Source: Ruminococcaceae bacterium UBA5391
Lineage (GTDB): Bacteria; Bacillota; Clostridia; Oscillospirales; Acutalibacteraceae
Direction: 5' to 3'
DNA: 13,684 nt
Assembly: GCA_002410755.1 (NCBI GenBank)
Contig: DHOL01000068.1
Location: 1-13,684, forward strand
Shown here: one piece after another, positions 1 to 6,935 of the stretch
Position numbering within the stretch: position 1 is the stretch's first letter
Layout: each line of letters starts with the position of its first letter
Made by a program: the position numbers and the translations under genes
Notes under the pieces: generated by a model
What the model saw: only the letters and a program-made list of their open reading frames with translations
Database searches by the model: none
Told to the model about the DNA's origin: nothing

Positions 1-89
1 CTCAAATTGAGCGAGTGGGAATAAACAAAAAAATCCCCGGAAGCCTTGAGAAATCTAATGGACTATACCCCATAAAACGGACAGTGAAA

Positions 90-137
90 AAAGGGACCTC
101 CTGTTGTAGAATGGAAACTACGGCAGGAGGTTCTTTT
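90..137 (+). promoter_or_regulatory. Long hairpin that buries the transposase ribosome binding site
   Basis: Bases 90-109 can pair with 118-137 as RNA over 20 base pairs, including a few G-U pairs, around an 8-base loop (AAUGGAAA). The 3' arm contains the AGGAGG at 125-130 that serves the orfA start at 139. Folding would therefore hide the ribosome binding site in transcripts entering from outside. This type of device is known in insertion sequences as protection against read-through expression. The pairing is seen directly; the regulatory role is inferred. Confidence 0.6.
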
Positions 138-138
138 G

Positions 139-448
139 ATGGCAAGGAGGGTATACCAAAATTGAAATTCTAAGCGAAGAGGTGCTTCACAGAAAAGCGG
201 CTGGAGAGACAAACAGGGAAATTGCTCAAAGTTATGGTCTGAGCAAAGAACAGATAAAGGGGCTGGTCGAACATCAGAATCGTAAAGTGCGCCTAATCGC
301 CAATGGATATATCCCACGCCCGAAAGGTAGGCCGCGGAAAGATGCGGCAGATGAAGAGACGTAGCGCAATTATGAACTGGCTGAACTACGGATGGAAGTG
401 AAACTGCTGAGAAATTTTCTGTCCGAAGTTGAAAGAAAGCGAAGCTGA
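139..448 (+). pseudogene. Broken IS3 orfA (helix-turn-helix transposase subunit)
   Basis: The natural start is the ATG at 139, 8 bases after AGGAGG, reading MARRVYQN and then a stop. One base step later, the frame beginning near 152 (YTKIEILSEEVLHRKA) continues as a typical IS3 orfA. It shows a TNREIAQSYGLSKEQIK helix-turn-helix and a basic RPKGRPRKDA linker. A TAG at 362-364 interrupts it, after which the same frame resumes with a leucine-rich segment (ELAELRMEVKLLRNFL) and ends at the TGA at 446-448. That segment matches the dimerising coiled coil that precedes the programmed frameshift in intact elements. There are therefore at least two lesions, a one-base indel in the AGGAGGG run near 145-151 and a nonsense codon. 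A functional protein is unlikely. Confidence 0.75.
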
Positions 449-765
449 AATATCGCGTCATTGAACGGTTTCGTGGGAAATACAGCATTGAGGCCATGTG
501 CCGTTCCCTTGAGGTTCCCTGCAACGGCTACTATGCCCGGTGGAACCGGCTGAAAAAAGTCAATTTAAAAGCCATTGTGCGCATCATGCGAACGTATGAT
601 CTGCTTTCACAAATACGTCGACATCGGCCTTATGTACATTACAAGCAGGCAGTACATAAATATCCGAATCTGTTGCAGAGGACTTTTGAGCAACCGTTGC
701 CTAATCGTTTTTGGGTTACGGACATTACCTACATTCCTACCACAAAAGGAATGCTATATTTGCTC
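433..765 (+). pseudogene. Truncated IS3 orfB (DDE integrase) remnant
   Basis: This frame is -1 relative to orfA, as expected when the transposase is made by programmed frameshifting. It starts with KLKYRVIERF and the HTH-like GKYSIEAMCRSLEVPCNGYY. It then jumps from NRLKK to VNLKAIVRIMRTYDLLSQIR, skipping the stretch of about 50 residues that normally lies between them. It goes on through HRPYVHYKQAVHKYPNLL and NRFWVTDITYIPTTKGMLYL. The D of DITYIP is the first catalytic aspartate of the DDE triad. The second aspartate and the glutamate are lost with the 3' end. The open frame continues to 1200, but that part is antisense to the neighbouring gene and not transposase. Confidence 0.78.
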
Positions 766-786
766 GGGAAGGCATTTTTAAACAGC

Positions 787-2382
787 TTAGATTGCAAGGT
801 ATGGGATACCTCTTCCGGTTTTGGCCTTTGTAAAGCGGAATTCTATTGTTTCCGGCAGATGGTAATAGGTCCGCATGGCTTCTATGTACCCACCCTTGGA
901 ATGAACATCAGGGCGAAAAACGAAGGTTGCGTTGCAGTAGGTCCAGTCGAACTGATTATAGTCAATCAGGATTGTATCGCTGACACCCTGCTGTGCAGCA
1001 GAAATCTGACGCTGAATTTTCCCTTCGGCAATCGCATTTACAGCACTCCCGCGCGCAATGCAGACAAGGGAGGCAAAGCCGACCAGCAGTGTGGCAGCCT
1101 GTACAGGCATTTTCCAGCGGACGGGGCAGCTTTTTTCTATCAGGCAGAATGTAATCAGGAGCAGAAGGACAAAGAATGGATATTTTGCACGTCCGCTTGA
1201 AGTAGTTGCGACTGCAGGAATTGCCTGGGAAGCACATGCACCAAGATAGAGAACAGGCAGATAGGAGAGGCTTTCCTGTCCGGAAGAAGCCTGCTGGCTA
1301 TGGGCACAGATCATCAGTGCGGCAAGGACAAAAATGAAATAAATAACCCAGAAAAGCAGCAGCGCAATTTCAGCACAGGAAAAATAGCGTCCGGCGCTTA
1401 GTGTCTGATGCAGTTCAGGCAGGCGCAACCCTCCGCTGCATGCCGCTAGGAGGGCACCCGTTAAGAAATAATACTTCAGCATGTGAACGAAACCGCTTTT
1501 AATACTGCTGTGCGAAAGCAGATAAGCTGCTGCAAGCCCAACTGCGGCAATCCAAGGCCAATAAAGCTGTACCATCGACGCAAAATAATACAGAAAATTA
1601 TAGAAAAAAACTGTAAGAGGATTTGCTTTCGGGGTATTTTCAGCCTTCATCCGATAATAAGCGCCCGGGGCCGTAAGCATGACTGTGAGGATTACGGCGG
1701 AGATTACCGTCATTACGCGCAGTCCAATGCGTGAGGAGCCAGACTGCCCATCTGCACGTAGATAGAGCAGAGTGCTAAGGCACATTACTGTGAGCATAAT
1801 GGTTATCTGCTCGTGGAGAAGAGCGGCAAGCACGAGGCAGACAGGCGACAGCCAATGCAGGGCTTTGGGAAGTGGGCGGCCGCGGAGCCTGTTATAAAAA
1901 GGCAGAAAACCAATCATTGCTAGGAGCATAGGGTAAAGGTAATTAGTTGAGCCATCCAGCCAAAGGTATACGTCCGAGAAAAGCCTGCCATACATCGGCA
2001 GAAGGCATGGGAAAAAGGCGCTGAGCCATGCGACGAGGGCCTCACCCCGGGCAGGCTTGCAACCTGTCCGAAAGGTACCGCGGATATAATAGAAGAAAAC
2101 AAGCGAAAGCCCCGTAGCGGCGAATGGGGTAACAATTTTCCACAGGTGTATTCCGGAAAGCAGGAAAAAACCTGCAAGCACATTCCCCATGCGGGCACCG
2201 CCGTAGAAGTAATATGCCTTATATTCTTTTATGATTTTAGCTAGAGTGCCCCCGTGAATTGCAAAACGGTAATCGTCCCCTTGCAGGAAAGCCAGTGAAT
2301 CAATTACAAACCAGAAAATAAGTGCCGAAAAAAAAGGTACATATAGCAGGAAAAAGCGTTTCCAATTTTGTTTTTGCTCCAA
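787..2382 (-). CDS. Polytopic membrane protein, DUF6056/GT-C-like
   Basis: This 531-residue reverse-strand protein is dominated by about ten or more hydrophobic segments. After a first membrane span (about 10-31) comes GDDYRF (35-40), an acidic pair after the first span as in GT-C glycosyltransferases. WLDGSTNYLYP lies at about 141-151 and HEQ at 190-192; both resemble motifs I associate with DUF6056 membrane proteins. The last 90 or so residues form a soluble tail. I chose the TTG at 2382 because AGGGAGG (2391-2397) sits 8 bases upstream; an open frame extends to 2415 but lacks a site. Related proteins are suspected to move sugars from lipid carriers to cell-surface polymers, but no substrate can be read from the sequence. 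The gene stands alone, with its own promoter and no glycan genes beside it. Confidence 0.6.
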   Translation of the reverse strand: MEQKQNWKRFFLLYVPFFSALIFWFVIDSLAFLQGDDYRFAIHGGTLAKIIKEYKAYYFYGGARMGNVLAGFFLLSGIHLWKIVTPFAATGLSLVFFYYIRGTFRTGCKPARGEALVAWLSAFFPCLLPMYGRLFSDVYLWLDGSTNYLYPMLLAMIGFLPFYNRLRGRPLPKALHWLSPVCLVLAALLHEQITIMLTVMCLSTLLYLRADGQSGSSRIGLRVMTVISAVILTVMLTAPGAYYRMKAENTPKANPLTVFFYNFLYYFASMVQLYWPWIAAVGLAAAYLLSHSSIKSGFVHMLKYYFLTGALLAACSGGLRLPELHQTLSAGRYFSCAEIALLLFWVIYFIFVLAALMICAHSQQASSGQESLSYLPVLYLGACASQAIPAVATTSSGRAKYPFFVLLLLITFCLIEKSCPVRWKMPVQAATLLVGFASLVCIARGSAVNAIAEGKIQRQISAAQQGVSDTILIDYNQFDWTYCNATFVFRPDVHSKGGYIEAMRTYYHLPETIEFRFTKAKTGRGIPYLAI

Positions 2383-2442
2383 ATCCCGTTCCTCCCTATC
2401 AATTACACAATCCAAAATATTGGAAAATATTTGATTTCTATC

Positions 2443-2471
2443 ACTATATCATTTGTCCGGTATGGCGTCAA
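2443..2471 (-). promoter_or_regulatory. Sigma-A promoter for the reverse-strand membrane protein gene
   Basis: On the reverse strand the sequence reads TTGACG (2471-2466), 17 bases, TATAGT (2448-2443). Each hexamer matches five of six consensus positions and the spacing is ideal. Transcription should start near 2436, giving a leader of about 54 bases before the TTG start. Confidence 0.65.
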
Positions 2472-2499
2472 GGAAGAGAAGACAGTATATGCTCATGGC

Positions 2500-2528
2500 T
2501 TGTTTTTTTACTGCCTGCGTATTATAAT
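2500..2528 (+). promoter_or_regulatory. Sigma-A-type promoter for the site-2 protease/scpAB unit
   Basis: A perfect TATAAT at 2523-2528 lies 17 bases after TTGTTT at 2500-2505. The -35 box is weak (three of six). The pair sits about 45 bases ahead of the first forward gene and only about 28 bases from the -35 of the opposing promoter, so the two promoters fire back to back. Confidence 0.5.
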
Positions 2529-2572
2529 TATCTCAAAGTGTTTTGGCTTTTGGGGCCGGCAAGGAGAGTTTT

Positions 2573-3265
2573 ATGCTGTTTTCTATGATTCAAAACCTGA
2601 TTGCAGGCAAACACGTTGACTTTACTGATGTTGTCGCGGAAATTCTTGCAACACTGTTCGTTATTTTCTGTATTCTTCCGATCCATGAGTGGGCCCATGC
2701 CTGGGCTGCACATAAACTGGGTGACGATACTGCCAGACGTTCCGGCCGTATGAGTTTGAATCCGCTTGTCAGCTTTGATCCGATTGGTGCATTGTTTCTT
2801 TTGCTGTTTGGGTTTGGGTGGGCGAAACCTGTCCCAATCGACAGCCGTTATTTCCGGCGCCCAAGGCGCGATACAGCCCTTGTTTCTCTTGCCGGGCCGC
2901 TTTCCAATTTTATCGTTGCATGGATTGGCTCATTCCTTTATGTGGGCATTTTTGTGGCTTCGGGCGGAAAAATCCCCGCGTTTGTACAGGTATTTTTCCA
3001 GGCTTACATCGCAATCAATGTTGCCCTTGCGGTTTTCAACCTGATTCCCCTTCCGCCGCTGGACGGTTCCAAAATTCTGGGGGCTTTTCTCTCGGAACAT
3101 GCGCTGGAAAGCTACTATCGTTATCAGAATATCATTATCCTGGTTGCATTTTTTTTGTTGTTCACCAATGTGCTGAGTGCGCCTTTTGACTGGATTGATT
3201 ATGTCTGCTACCAGGGTGTTGTCTGGCTGGGTGAGCTGCCATATCATCTGGTTGGCGTACTGTAA
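2573..3265 (+). CDS. Site-2 protease family intramembrane metalloprotease (peptidase M50)
   Basis: The 230-residue protein is an integral membrane zinc protease. HEWAH at residues 38-42 is the HExxH zinc site, placed in a hydrophobic segment. NLIPLPPLDGSKIL (about 156-169) is the second core motif, whose aspartate supplies the third metal ligand. FGWAKPVPID (81-90) and SLAGPLSNF (105-113) are typical of the short bacterial M50 group (YwhC/Rip3-like without PDZ or CBS domains). The ATG at 2573 is chosen because AAGGAG (2561-2566) lies six bases before it; a TTG 30 bases upstream has no such site. This gene commonly precedes scpA in Clostridia and starts the forward unit here, 15 bases ahead of scpA. 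The substrate is unknown. Confidence 0.88.
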   Translation: MLFSMIQNLIAGKHVDFTDVVAEILATLFVIFCILPIHEWAHAWAAHKLGDDTARRSGRMSLNPLVSFDPIGALFLLLFGFGWAKPVPIDSRYFRRPRRDTALVSLAGPLSNFIVAWIGSFLYVGIFVASGGKIPAFVQVFFQAYIAINVALAVFNLIPLPPLDGSKILGAFLSEHALESYYRYQNIIILVAFFLLFTNVLSAPFDWIDYVCYQGVVWLGELPYHLVGVL

Positions 3266-3280
3266 TAAACAGGGCGGAAA

Positions 3281-4006
3281 ATGGGAAAGCTTACCTATAA
3301 GCTCAGTTCTTTTGAAGGCCCGCTGGATCTACTCTTGTTCCTAATTCGGAAAAATAAGCTTAATATCTGTGATATCCGCATTGCAGACTTAGTGGGCCAG
3401 TATATGGAGCAGGTTGACGCCATGCAGGAGCAGAACATGGAGGTAACGAGCGAATTCCTGGAAATGGCTGCAAGGCTTGTTTATATGAAAACCGTTTCGC
3501 TTCTTCCAAAGCCGGAAGAAGCGGAACAACTCCGCCAGGACTTGACGGGGCAGCTCCTCCAGTATGATGAGTGCCGCCGTGCCGCAGGTATTCTCGGCGA
3601 ACATTTCAGCTTTGACACAATCACGCGGCCGCCTGAAGAAATCCAGTTCGATACTGCCTACCATGGGAAAATTACACCGGCGGCACTTGCAGATGCTTAC
3701 GGAAGTGCAGTCGGGCGAGGCAGGCGTTTCCTGCCTCCAAAACCAGAAGAGTTTTCCGGAATTGTTTCCTACCGGGTTGTCAGTATCACTTCACGCATTG
3801 TCGGCATTCTCCGAAGGCTTTGGAAAACCGGCATGTCCCGTTACAAGGACCTGTATAATGGCTGCCGTGGCAGGTCGGAACTTGTTGCAACATTCCTCGC
3901 GGTGCTGGAGCTCATCAAGGGGCAGCGTATCCGCCTGGAAGGAGAAGGCGACGGGACAGTCCGGCTCCTAAAAAAAGCCCATTTTCCCGGCAGAAGGAAG
4001 GCCTAA
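3281..4006 (+). CDS. scpA: Segregation and condensation protein A
   Basis: ScpA is the kleisin of the bacterial SMC complex. It bridges the SMC heads and binds ScpB, and it compacts and separates origins after replication. The 241-residue length is normal. The N-terminal signature SFEGPLDLLLFLIRKNKLNI (about 9-28) is the SMC-neck-binding helical part. A central ScpB-binding region (about 95-150) follows, and a C-terminal winged-helix piece (about 200-232) includes FLAVLELIKGQRI. The ATG follows a GGGCGG-type ribosome site. The next gene, scpB, begins only three bases after the stop, so the two subunits are co-translated. Confidence 0.96.
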   Translation: MGKLTYKLSSFEGPLDLLLFLIRKNKLNICDIRIADLVGQYMEQVDAMQEQNMEVTSEFLEMAARLVYMKTVSLLPKPEEAEQLRQDLTGQLLQYDECRRAAGILGEHFSFDTITRPPEEIQFDTAYHGKITPAALADAYGSAVGRGRRFLPPKPEEFSGIVSYRVVSITSRIVGILRRLWKTGMSRYKDLYNGCRGRSELVATFLAVLELIKGQRIRLEGEGDGTVRLLKKAHFPGRRKA

Positions 4007-4009
4007 ACC

Positions 4010-4609
4010 ATGGACAGAGAAATCGGAAGCATTCAGGATGCGGTTGAAGCAATCCTTTTTGCAAGTGGGGAAGCCGTACCGGTTGGCCGTATTTCTGACG
4101 TATTTTCCATTAATGAAGCAACAGCAGAGAAAGTCATGCAGCACCTTGCTGACCGTTTTAATGCACAGCATGGTGGAATCCGAATTGTTAAACTGGAAGA
4201 CGGCTGGCAAATGTGTACCAGGCCGGAGTTTGTCCAGCAGGTCCGTGAAGCACTGGATTTGCGGCGCAATTCGCCGCTGACACAGGCTTCCCTTGAAGTC
4301 CTTGCCGTTATTGCCTATCACCAGCCTGTTACGAAGGCGTTTGTTGAGCAGGTCCGCGGCGTCGATTGCACCGGTGTCTTGTCAGGCCTTATTGCAAAAG
4401 GTCTCGTTGAAGAATGCGGCCGCCTCAATTTGCCGGGGAAACCTCTGCTTTATGGTACGACTCCTGATTTTCTGCGGTGCGTTGGCATTTCGTCCCTGCA
4501 AGACCTTCCTCCGGTTGAAAAAGAAGCAGAGCATTCGGATGGGAAAGAACATTTGGGGCAGAGAGAAACAGTTGCAGAACCGAAAGCCTCAAAGGAGGGC
4601 GCAGAATGA
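4010..4609 (+). CDS. scpB: Segregation and condensation protein B
   Basis: ScpB dimerises and binds ScpA within the SMC-ScpAB condensin. The 199-residue protein has two winged-helix domains. The first includes AVEAILFASGEAVPVGRIS (about 12-30). The second includes SLEVLAVIAYHQPVTKAFVE, followed by RGVDCTGVLSGLIAKGLVEE (about 90-140). LLYGTTPDFLRCVGISSLQDL (about 147-167) is the conserved end of the fold. The final 30 residues are a charged tail typical of variable ScpB C-termini. GGAAGG upstream overlaps the end of scpA. The stop overlaps the following start as ATGA, suggesting translational coupling to ytfI. Confidence 0.96.
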   Translation: MDREIGSIQDAVEAILFASGEAVPVGRISDVFSINEATAEKVMQHLADRFNAQHGGIRIVKLEDGWQMCTRPEFVQQVREALDLRRNSPLTQASLEVLAVIAYHQPVTKAFVEQVRGVDCTGVLSGLIAKGLVEECGRLNLPGKPLLYGTTPDFLRCVGISSLQDLPPVEKEAEHSDGKEHLGQRETVAEPKASKEGAE

Positions 4610-5214
4610 AGTTCCTGCGTATTTTCTTATGGATGCAACTGATTTTCACTGTTCTGATGCTTTGCCCAATTACTTTCCAGGTTTCATATCGGGACAAACT
4701 GCATTTCCGTATCAGGTACCTTTTTTTCCACTATACGGTAGCACCGCATGCACCTAAGAAAAAAAAGCCGAAAAAGAAGAAAAAGCCAGCTGGAAAATCG
4801 TTTTTGGGAAAAATAGGTGAACTGTACCAAAAAGAGGGCCTGTCGGGTTTCCTTTCCATTCTGAAGGAGGTGGCAGGGATTGCCGGCGGACTTGCAAAAG
4901 GTATCTTCTCTCACCTTGTCTTTTCCCACTTCTGGCTGAAAATCAGTGTTTCAGGCGGAGATGCGGCGAGAACCGCCGTCTATTATGGTTATGTATGCAG
5001 TGTCGTTTCCACGGCAACAGGCGCAATCCTGAAAAAGGCCAAATGCAAAGAATGCCATGTCCTAATTGATCCGGATTTTCAGTCCGAAAAAAGCAGTGTC
5101 AAGTTCGACACGAAAGTGCATATCCTGCCATTTTTTCTCATCAATGCGGTTCTGCGTGCATCCATCCGCTCCGTTAAACTAATAAAATCGATTACGGCAA
5201 TTCATAATAACTGA
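4606..5214 (+). CDS. ytfI: DUF2953 membrane-anchored protein (YtfI-like)
   Basis: This 202-residue protein begins with one membrane segment (about 4-25). A very basic stretch comes next (about 50-64, nearly all K and P), then a hydrophobic/glycine-rich region and a C-terminal domain with LIDPDFQSEKSSVKFDTKVH, the recognisable DUF2953 signature. The biochemical role is unknown. In Bacillus the homologue ytfI lies next to ytfJ, exactly as here, which supports the assignment and hints at a sporulation role. GGAGG at 4594-4598 is seven bases from the ATG. The start overlaps scpB by four bases. Confidence 0.8.
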   Translation: MKFLRIFLWMQLIFTVLMLCPITFQVSYRDKLHFRIRYLFFHYTVAPHAPKKKKPKKKKKPAGKSFLGKIGELYQKEGLSGFLSILKEVAGIAGGLAKGIFSHLVFSHFWLKISVSGGDAARTAVYYGYVCSVVSTATGAILKKAKCKECHVLIDPDFQSEKSSVKFDTKVHILPFFLINAVLRASIRSVKLIKSITAIHNN

Positions 5215-5230
5215 ACAGAAGAAATTCTGT
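5215..5230 (+). other. Small intergenic hairpin with GAAA tetraloop
   Basis: ACAGAA (5215-5220), GAAA, TTCTGT (5225-5230) form a perfect 6-bp stem closed by a GNRA-type tetraloop directly after the ytfI stop. No U-run follows, so it does not look like a terminator. It may protect mRNA ends or space ytfI from ytfJ. Confidence 0.4.
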
Positions 5231-5260
5231 CATACAAAAATAAAGAAAGCGGTGTTTTCC

Positions 5261-5719
5261 ATGTCGGATCATCCCATTGAAGGTATGATGGACACAACCC
5301 TTGAAAAAATCAAGCAGATGGTTGACGTCAATTCCATCATTGGTGACCCAATTACTGCACCGGACGGCACCATGATTATCCCAATTTCCAAGGTCAATTA
5401 TGGCTTTGCATCCGGCGGCTCAGATCTTCCCGTTAAAATACCTGAAAAGCAGTTCTTCGGTGGAGGAACCGGCGCTGGTGTTACCATTACTCCTGTGGCA
5501 TTTCTTGTTGTTGCAAATGGTGAAGTCCGTCTGCTGCGGGTAGACCCCGGAAGCAATTCTTCCCTTGACCGTATCCTTGACCAGGCCCCGGAGCTTTTTG
5601 ACCGTATCGGCGGATTAATCAACAAGAAAAAGAAGGGGAAGGAAAAAGGCACTCCTGAAGAAGAGCCTGAAGCGTCAGAAGCTGTGGAGGCAGATATCCC
5701 GAAAAAGCCGGAAGAATAA
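5261..5719 (+). CDS. ytfJ: Sporulation protein YtfJ (GerW family)
   Basis: The 152-residue product matches the Spore_YtfJ/GerW family throughout. It opens with SDHPIEGMMDTTLEKIKQM and continues with VDVNSIIGDPITAPDGTMII and PISKVNYGFASGGSDLP. A glycine-rich FFGGGTGAGVTITPVAFLVV (about 66-85) follows, and the tail is rich in E, K and P. In Bacillus the family is made in the forespore and affects germination; the molecular activity is not known. I chose the ATG at 5261, because family members begin at MSDHP, over the in-frame GTG at 5252. The upstream site (GGTG) is poor, so the start is less certain. Presence of this gene supports a spore-forming host. Confidence 0.93.
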   Translation: MSDHPIEGMMDTTLEKIKQMVDVNSIIGDPITAPDGTMIIPISKVNYGFASGGSDLPVKIPEKQFFGGGTGAGVTITPVAFLVVANGEVRLLRVDPGSNSSLDRILDQAPELFDRIGGLINKKKKGKEKGTPEEEPEASEAVEADIPKKPEE

Positions 5720-5770
5720 ATCATTGCCCGGATTTCTGCCTGCATATATATGTTACCACAGGTGATGGGG

Positions 5771-6901
5771 ATGAAGGGCAAACTGATTTTCTGCCTTGTG
5801 GCAATGTTCTCTGCCGCGTTTTGGCCGCTTCATGTATTTGCTGCCACGCCGAAAAATTCCGCACAGTCCGCAGTGCTTGTCAATCAGGACAGCGGCAGTA
5901 TCCTGTATGCTAAAAATGAGAATGAGCACCATGCAATTGCAAGTACGACTAAAATTATGACTGCCTTCCTTACTCTGGAGGCAGCCGAGGAGCAAAACCG
6001 TGAAATTACCGTAATGCCGGAAATGATCCGGGTAGAAGGTTCATCCATGGGCCTTCGGGTGGGGAATCGGCTGACCTTGCACGACCTTGCCGTCGGCATG
6101 ATGATGGTCTCCGGAAATGATGCTGCCAATGCTGCGGCAATTGCCATAGGAGGCTCAACGGAACGGTTCGCTGCAATGATGAATGCAAAGGCTGCTTCGC
6201 TTGGAATGAGCAACACGCATTTTGTCACACCTTCCGGGCTCGATGATACGGAGCACTATTCTACGGCACGCGATATGGCTGTACTGGCTTGTGCCGCCAT
6301 GCAGAACAGCGATTTTGCTTCGATCGTCCGGCAGAAATCTATGAAAATTCATTTTCTGAATCCGGACGAGATACATTCCTATGGGAACCATAATAAACTT
6401 TTGCAGTTTTATCCGTCCTGCACCGGAATCAAAACCGGCTTCACCAAAAAGGCAGGCAGGTGTCTTGTCTCAGCGGCTGAAAAGGACGGCGTCCGGCTTG
6501 TTGCCGTGACTCTGGATGACCCGGACGACTGGAATGACCATGAGGCCCTCCTCGACTACGGCTTTTCTCAGCTTAAAAGCCAGAAAATTGATGACAGTTC
6601 CTGCCGCCTGGAAGAGAATTTGGTCGGCGGCATTGAGCCTTTCGTAACGGTTTCCGGAATGGAAGGAGAAAAAATTGTAATCGGTTCCTCCGACCATCTG
6701 ACACGCACTGTGGAGCTGCCGCAATTCCTCTATGCGCCTGTAAAAACGGGGCAGGTCGTTGGGTGTGTCAGGTATGACTGCGGCGGAAAAACGGTTGCCC
6801 GGACGGAATTGGTCGCAGCGGGAAATGTTGCACGTGCCGTTATGCCGAAGAACTGGTTCCAGGTGTTCTGGGATGGGCTGAAACGCCTGCTCTTTGGCTG
6901 A
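5771..6901 (+). CDS. dacF: Serine-type D-Ala-D-Ala carboxypeptidase (DacF-like, peptidase S11)
   Basis: This low-molecular-weight penicillin-binding protein trims the terminal D-alanine from peptidoglycan pentapeptides outside the cell. The 376-residue protein has a signal peptide (1-24, ending HVFA before ATPKNS). It carries all three active-site motifs: STTK at 58-61 with the nucleophile S58, SGN at 114-116, and KTG at 221-223. A C-terminal beta domain follows. It ends in an amphipathic FQVFWDGLKRLLFG, as in PBP5 relatives that lie on the membrane surface. The ATG at 5771 is chosen because AGGTGAT sits just upstream; ATG 5750 gives seven extra residues without a site. The symbol is by context and could equally be dacB-like. 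It follows ytfJ by 51 bases, and the context allows a spore-wall role. Confidence 0.92.
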   Translation: MKGKLIFCLVAMFSAAFWPLHVFAATPKNSAQSAVLVNQDSGSILYAKNENEHHAIASTTKIMTAFLTLEAAEEQNREITVMPEMIRVEGSSMGLRVGNRLTLHDLAVGMMMVSGNDAANAAAIAIGGSTERFAAMMNAKAASLGMSNTHFVTPSGLDDTEHYSTARDMAVLACAAMQNSDFASIVRQKSMKIHFLNPDEIHSYGNHNKLLQFYPSCTGIKTGFTKKAGRCLVSAAEKDGVRLVAVTLDDPDDWNDHEALLDYGFSQLKSQKIDDSSCRLEENLVGGIEPFVTVSGMEGEKIVIGSSDHLTRTVELPQFLYAPVKTGQVVGCVRYDCGGKTVARTELVAAGNVARAVMPKNWFQVFWDGLKRLLFG

Positions 6902-6935
6902 CAGACCAAAAATGAAAGAAAGGATGCCGTTTAAA

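Larger units (their letters stand above)
59..765 (+). mobile_element. Decayed IS3-family insertion sequence, right end missing
   Basis: This stretch carries the remains of a two-ORF IS3-family element. The probable left terminal repeat begins at 59 with TGGACTATACCCC, resembling IS3-type ends that open with TG. An orfA-like helix-turn-helix reading frame follows, then an orfB-like integrase frame in the -1 phase, the usual IS3 arrangement. Both frames are damaged. OrfA has a shift near its start and a stop at 362-364. OrfB lacks a central block of roughly 50 residues and stops matching after GMLYL near 765. No right terminal repeat or target duplication is visible, so the element cannot move by itself. 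The right boundary is approximate; it lies about 20 bases from the stop codon of the neighbouring reverse-strand gene. Family assignment rests on remembered transposase motifs. Confidence 0.8.

Noticed and set aside
1..58. In-frame LKLSEWE followed by TAA at 1-24, possibly the end of a gene to the left.
   Set aside because: Seven residues are too few to identify anything. The rest of the 58 bases shows no gene, and no convincing terminator was found.
766..1200. Continuation of the orfB frame to 1200 as a 234-residue protein.
   Set aside because: Beyond about 765 the frame is antisense to the membrane protein gene and shows no transposase motifs.
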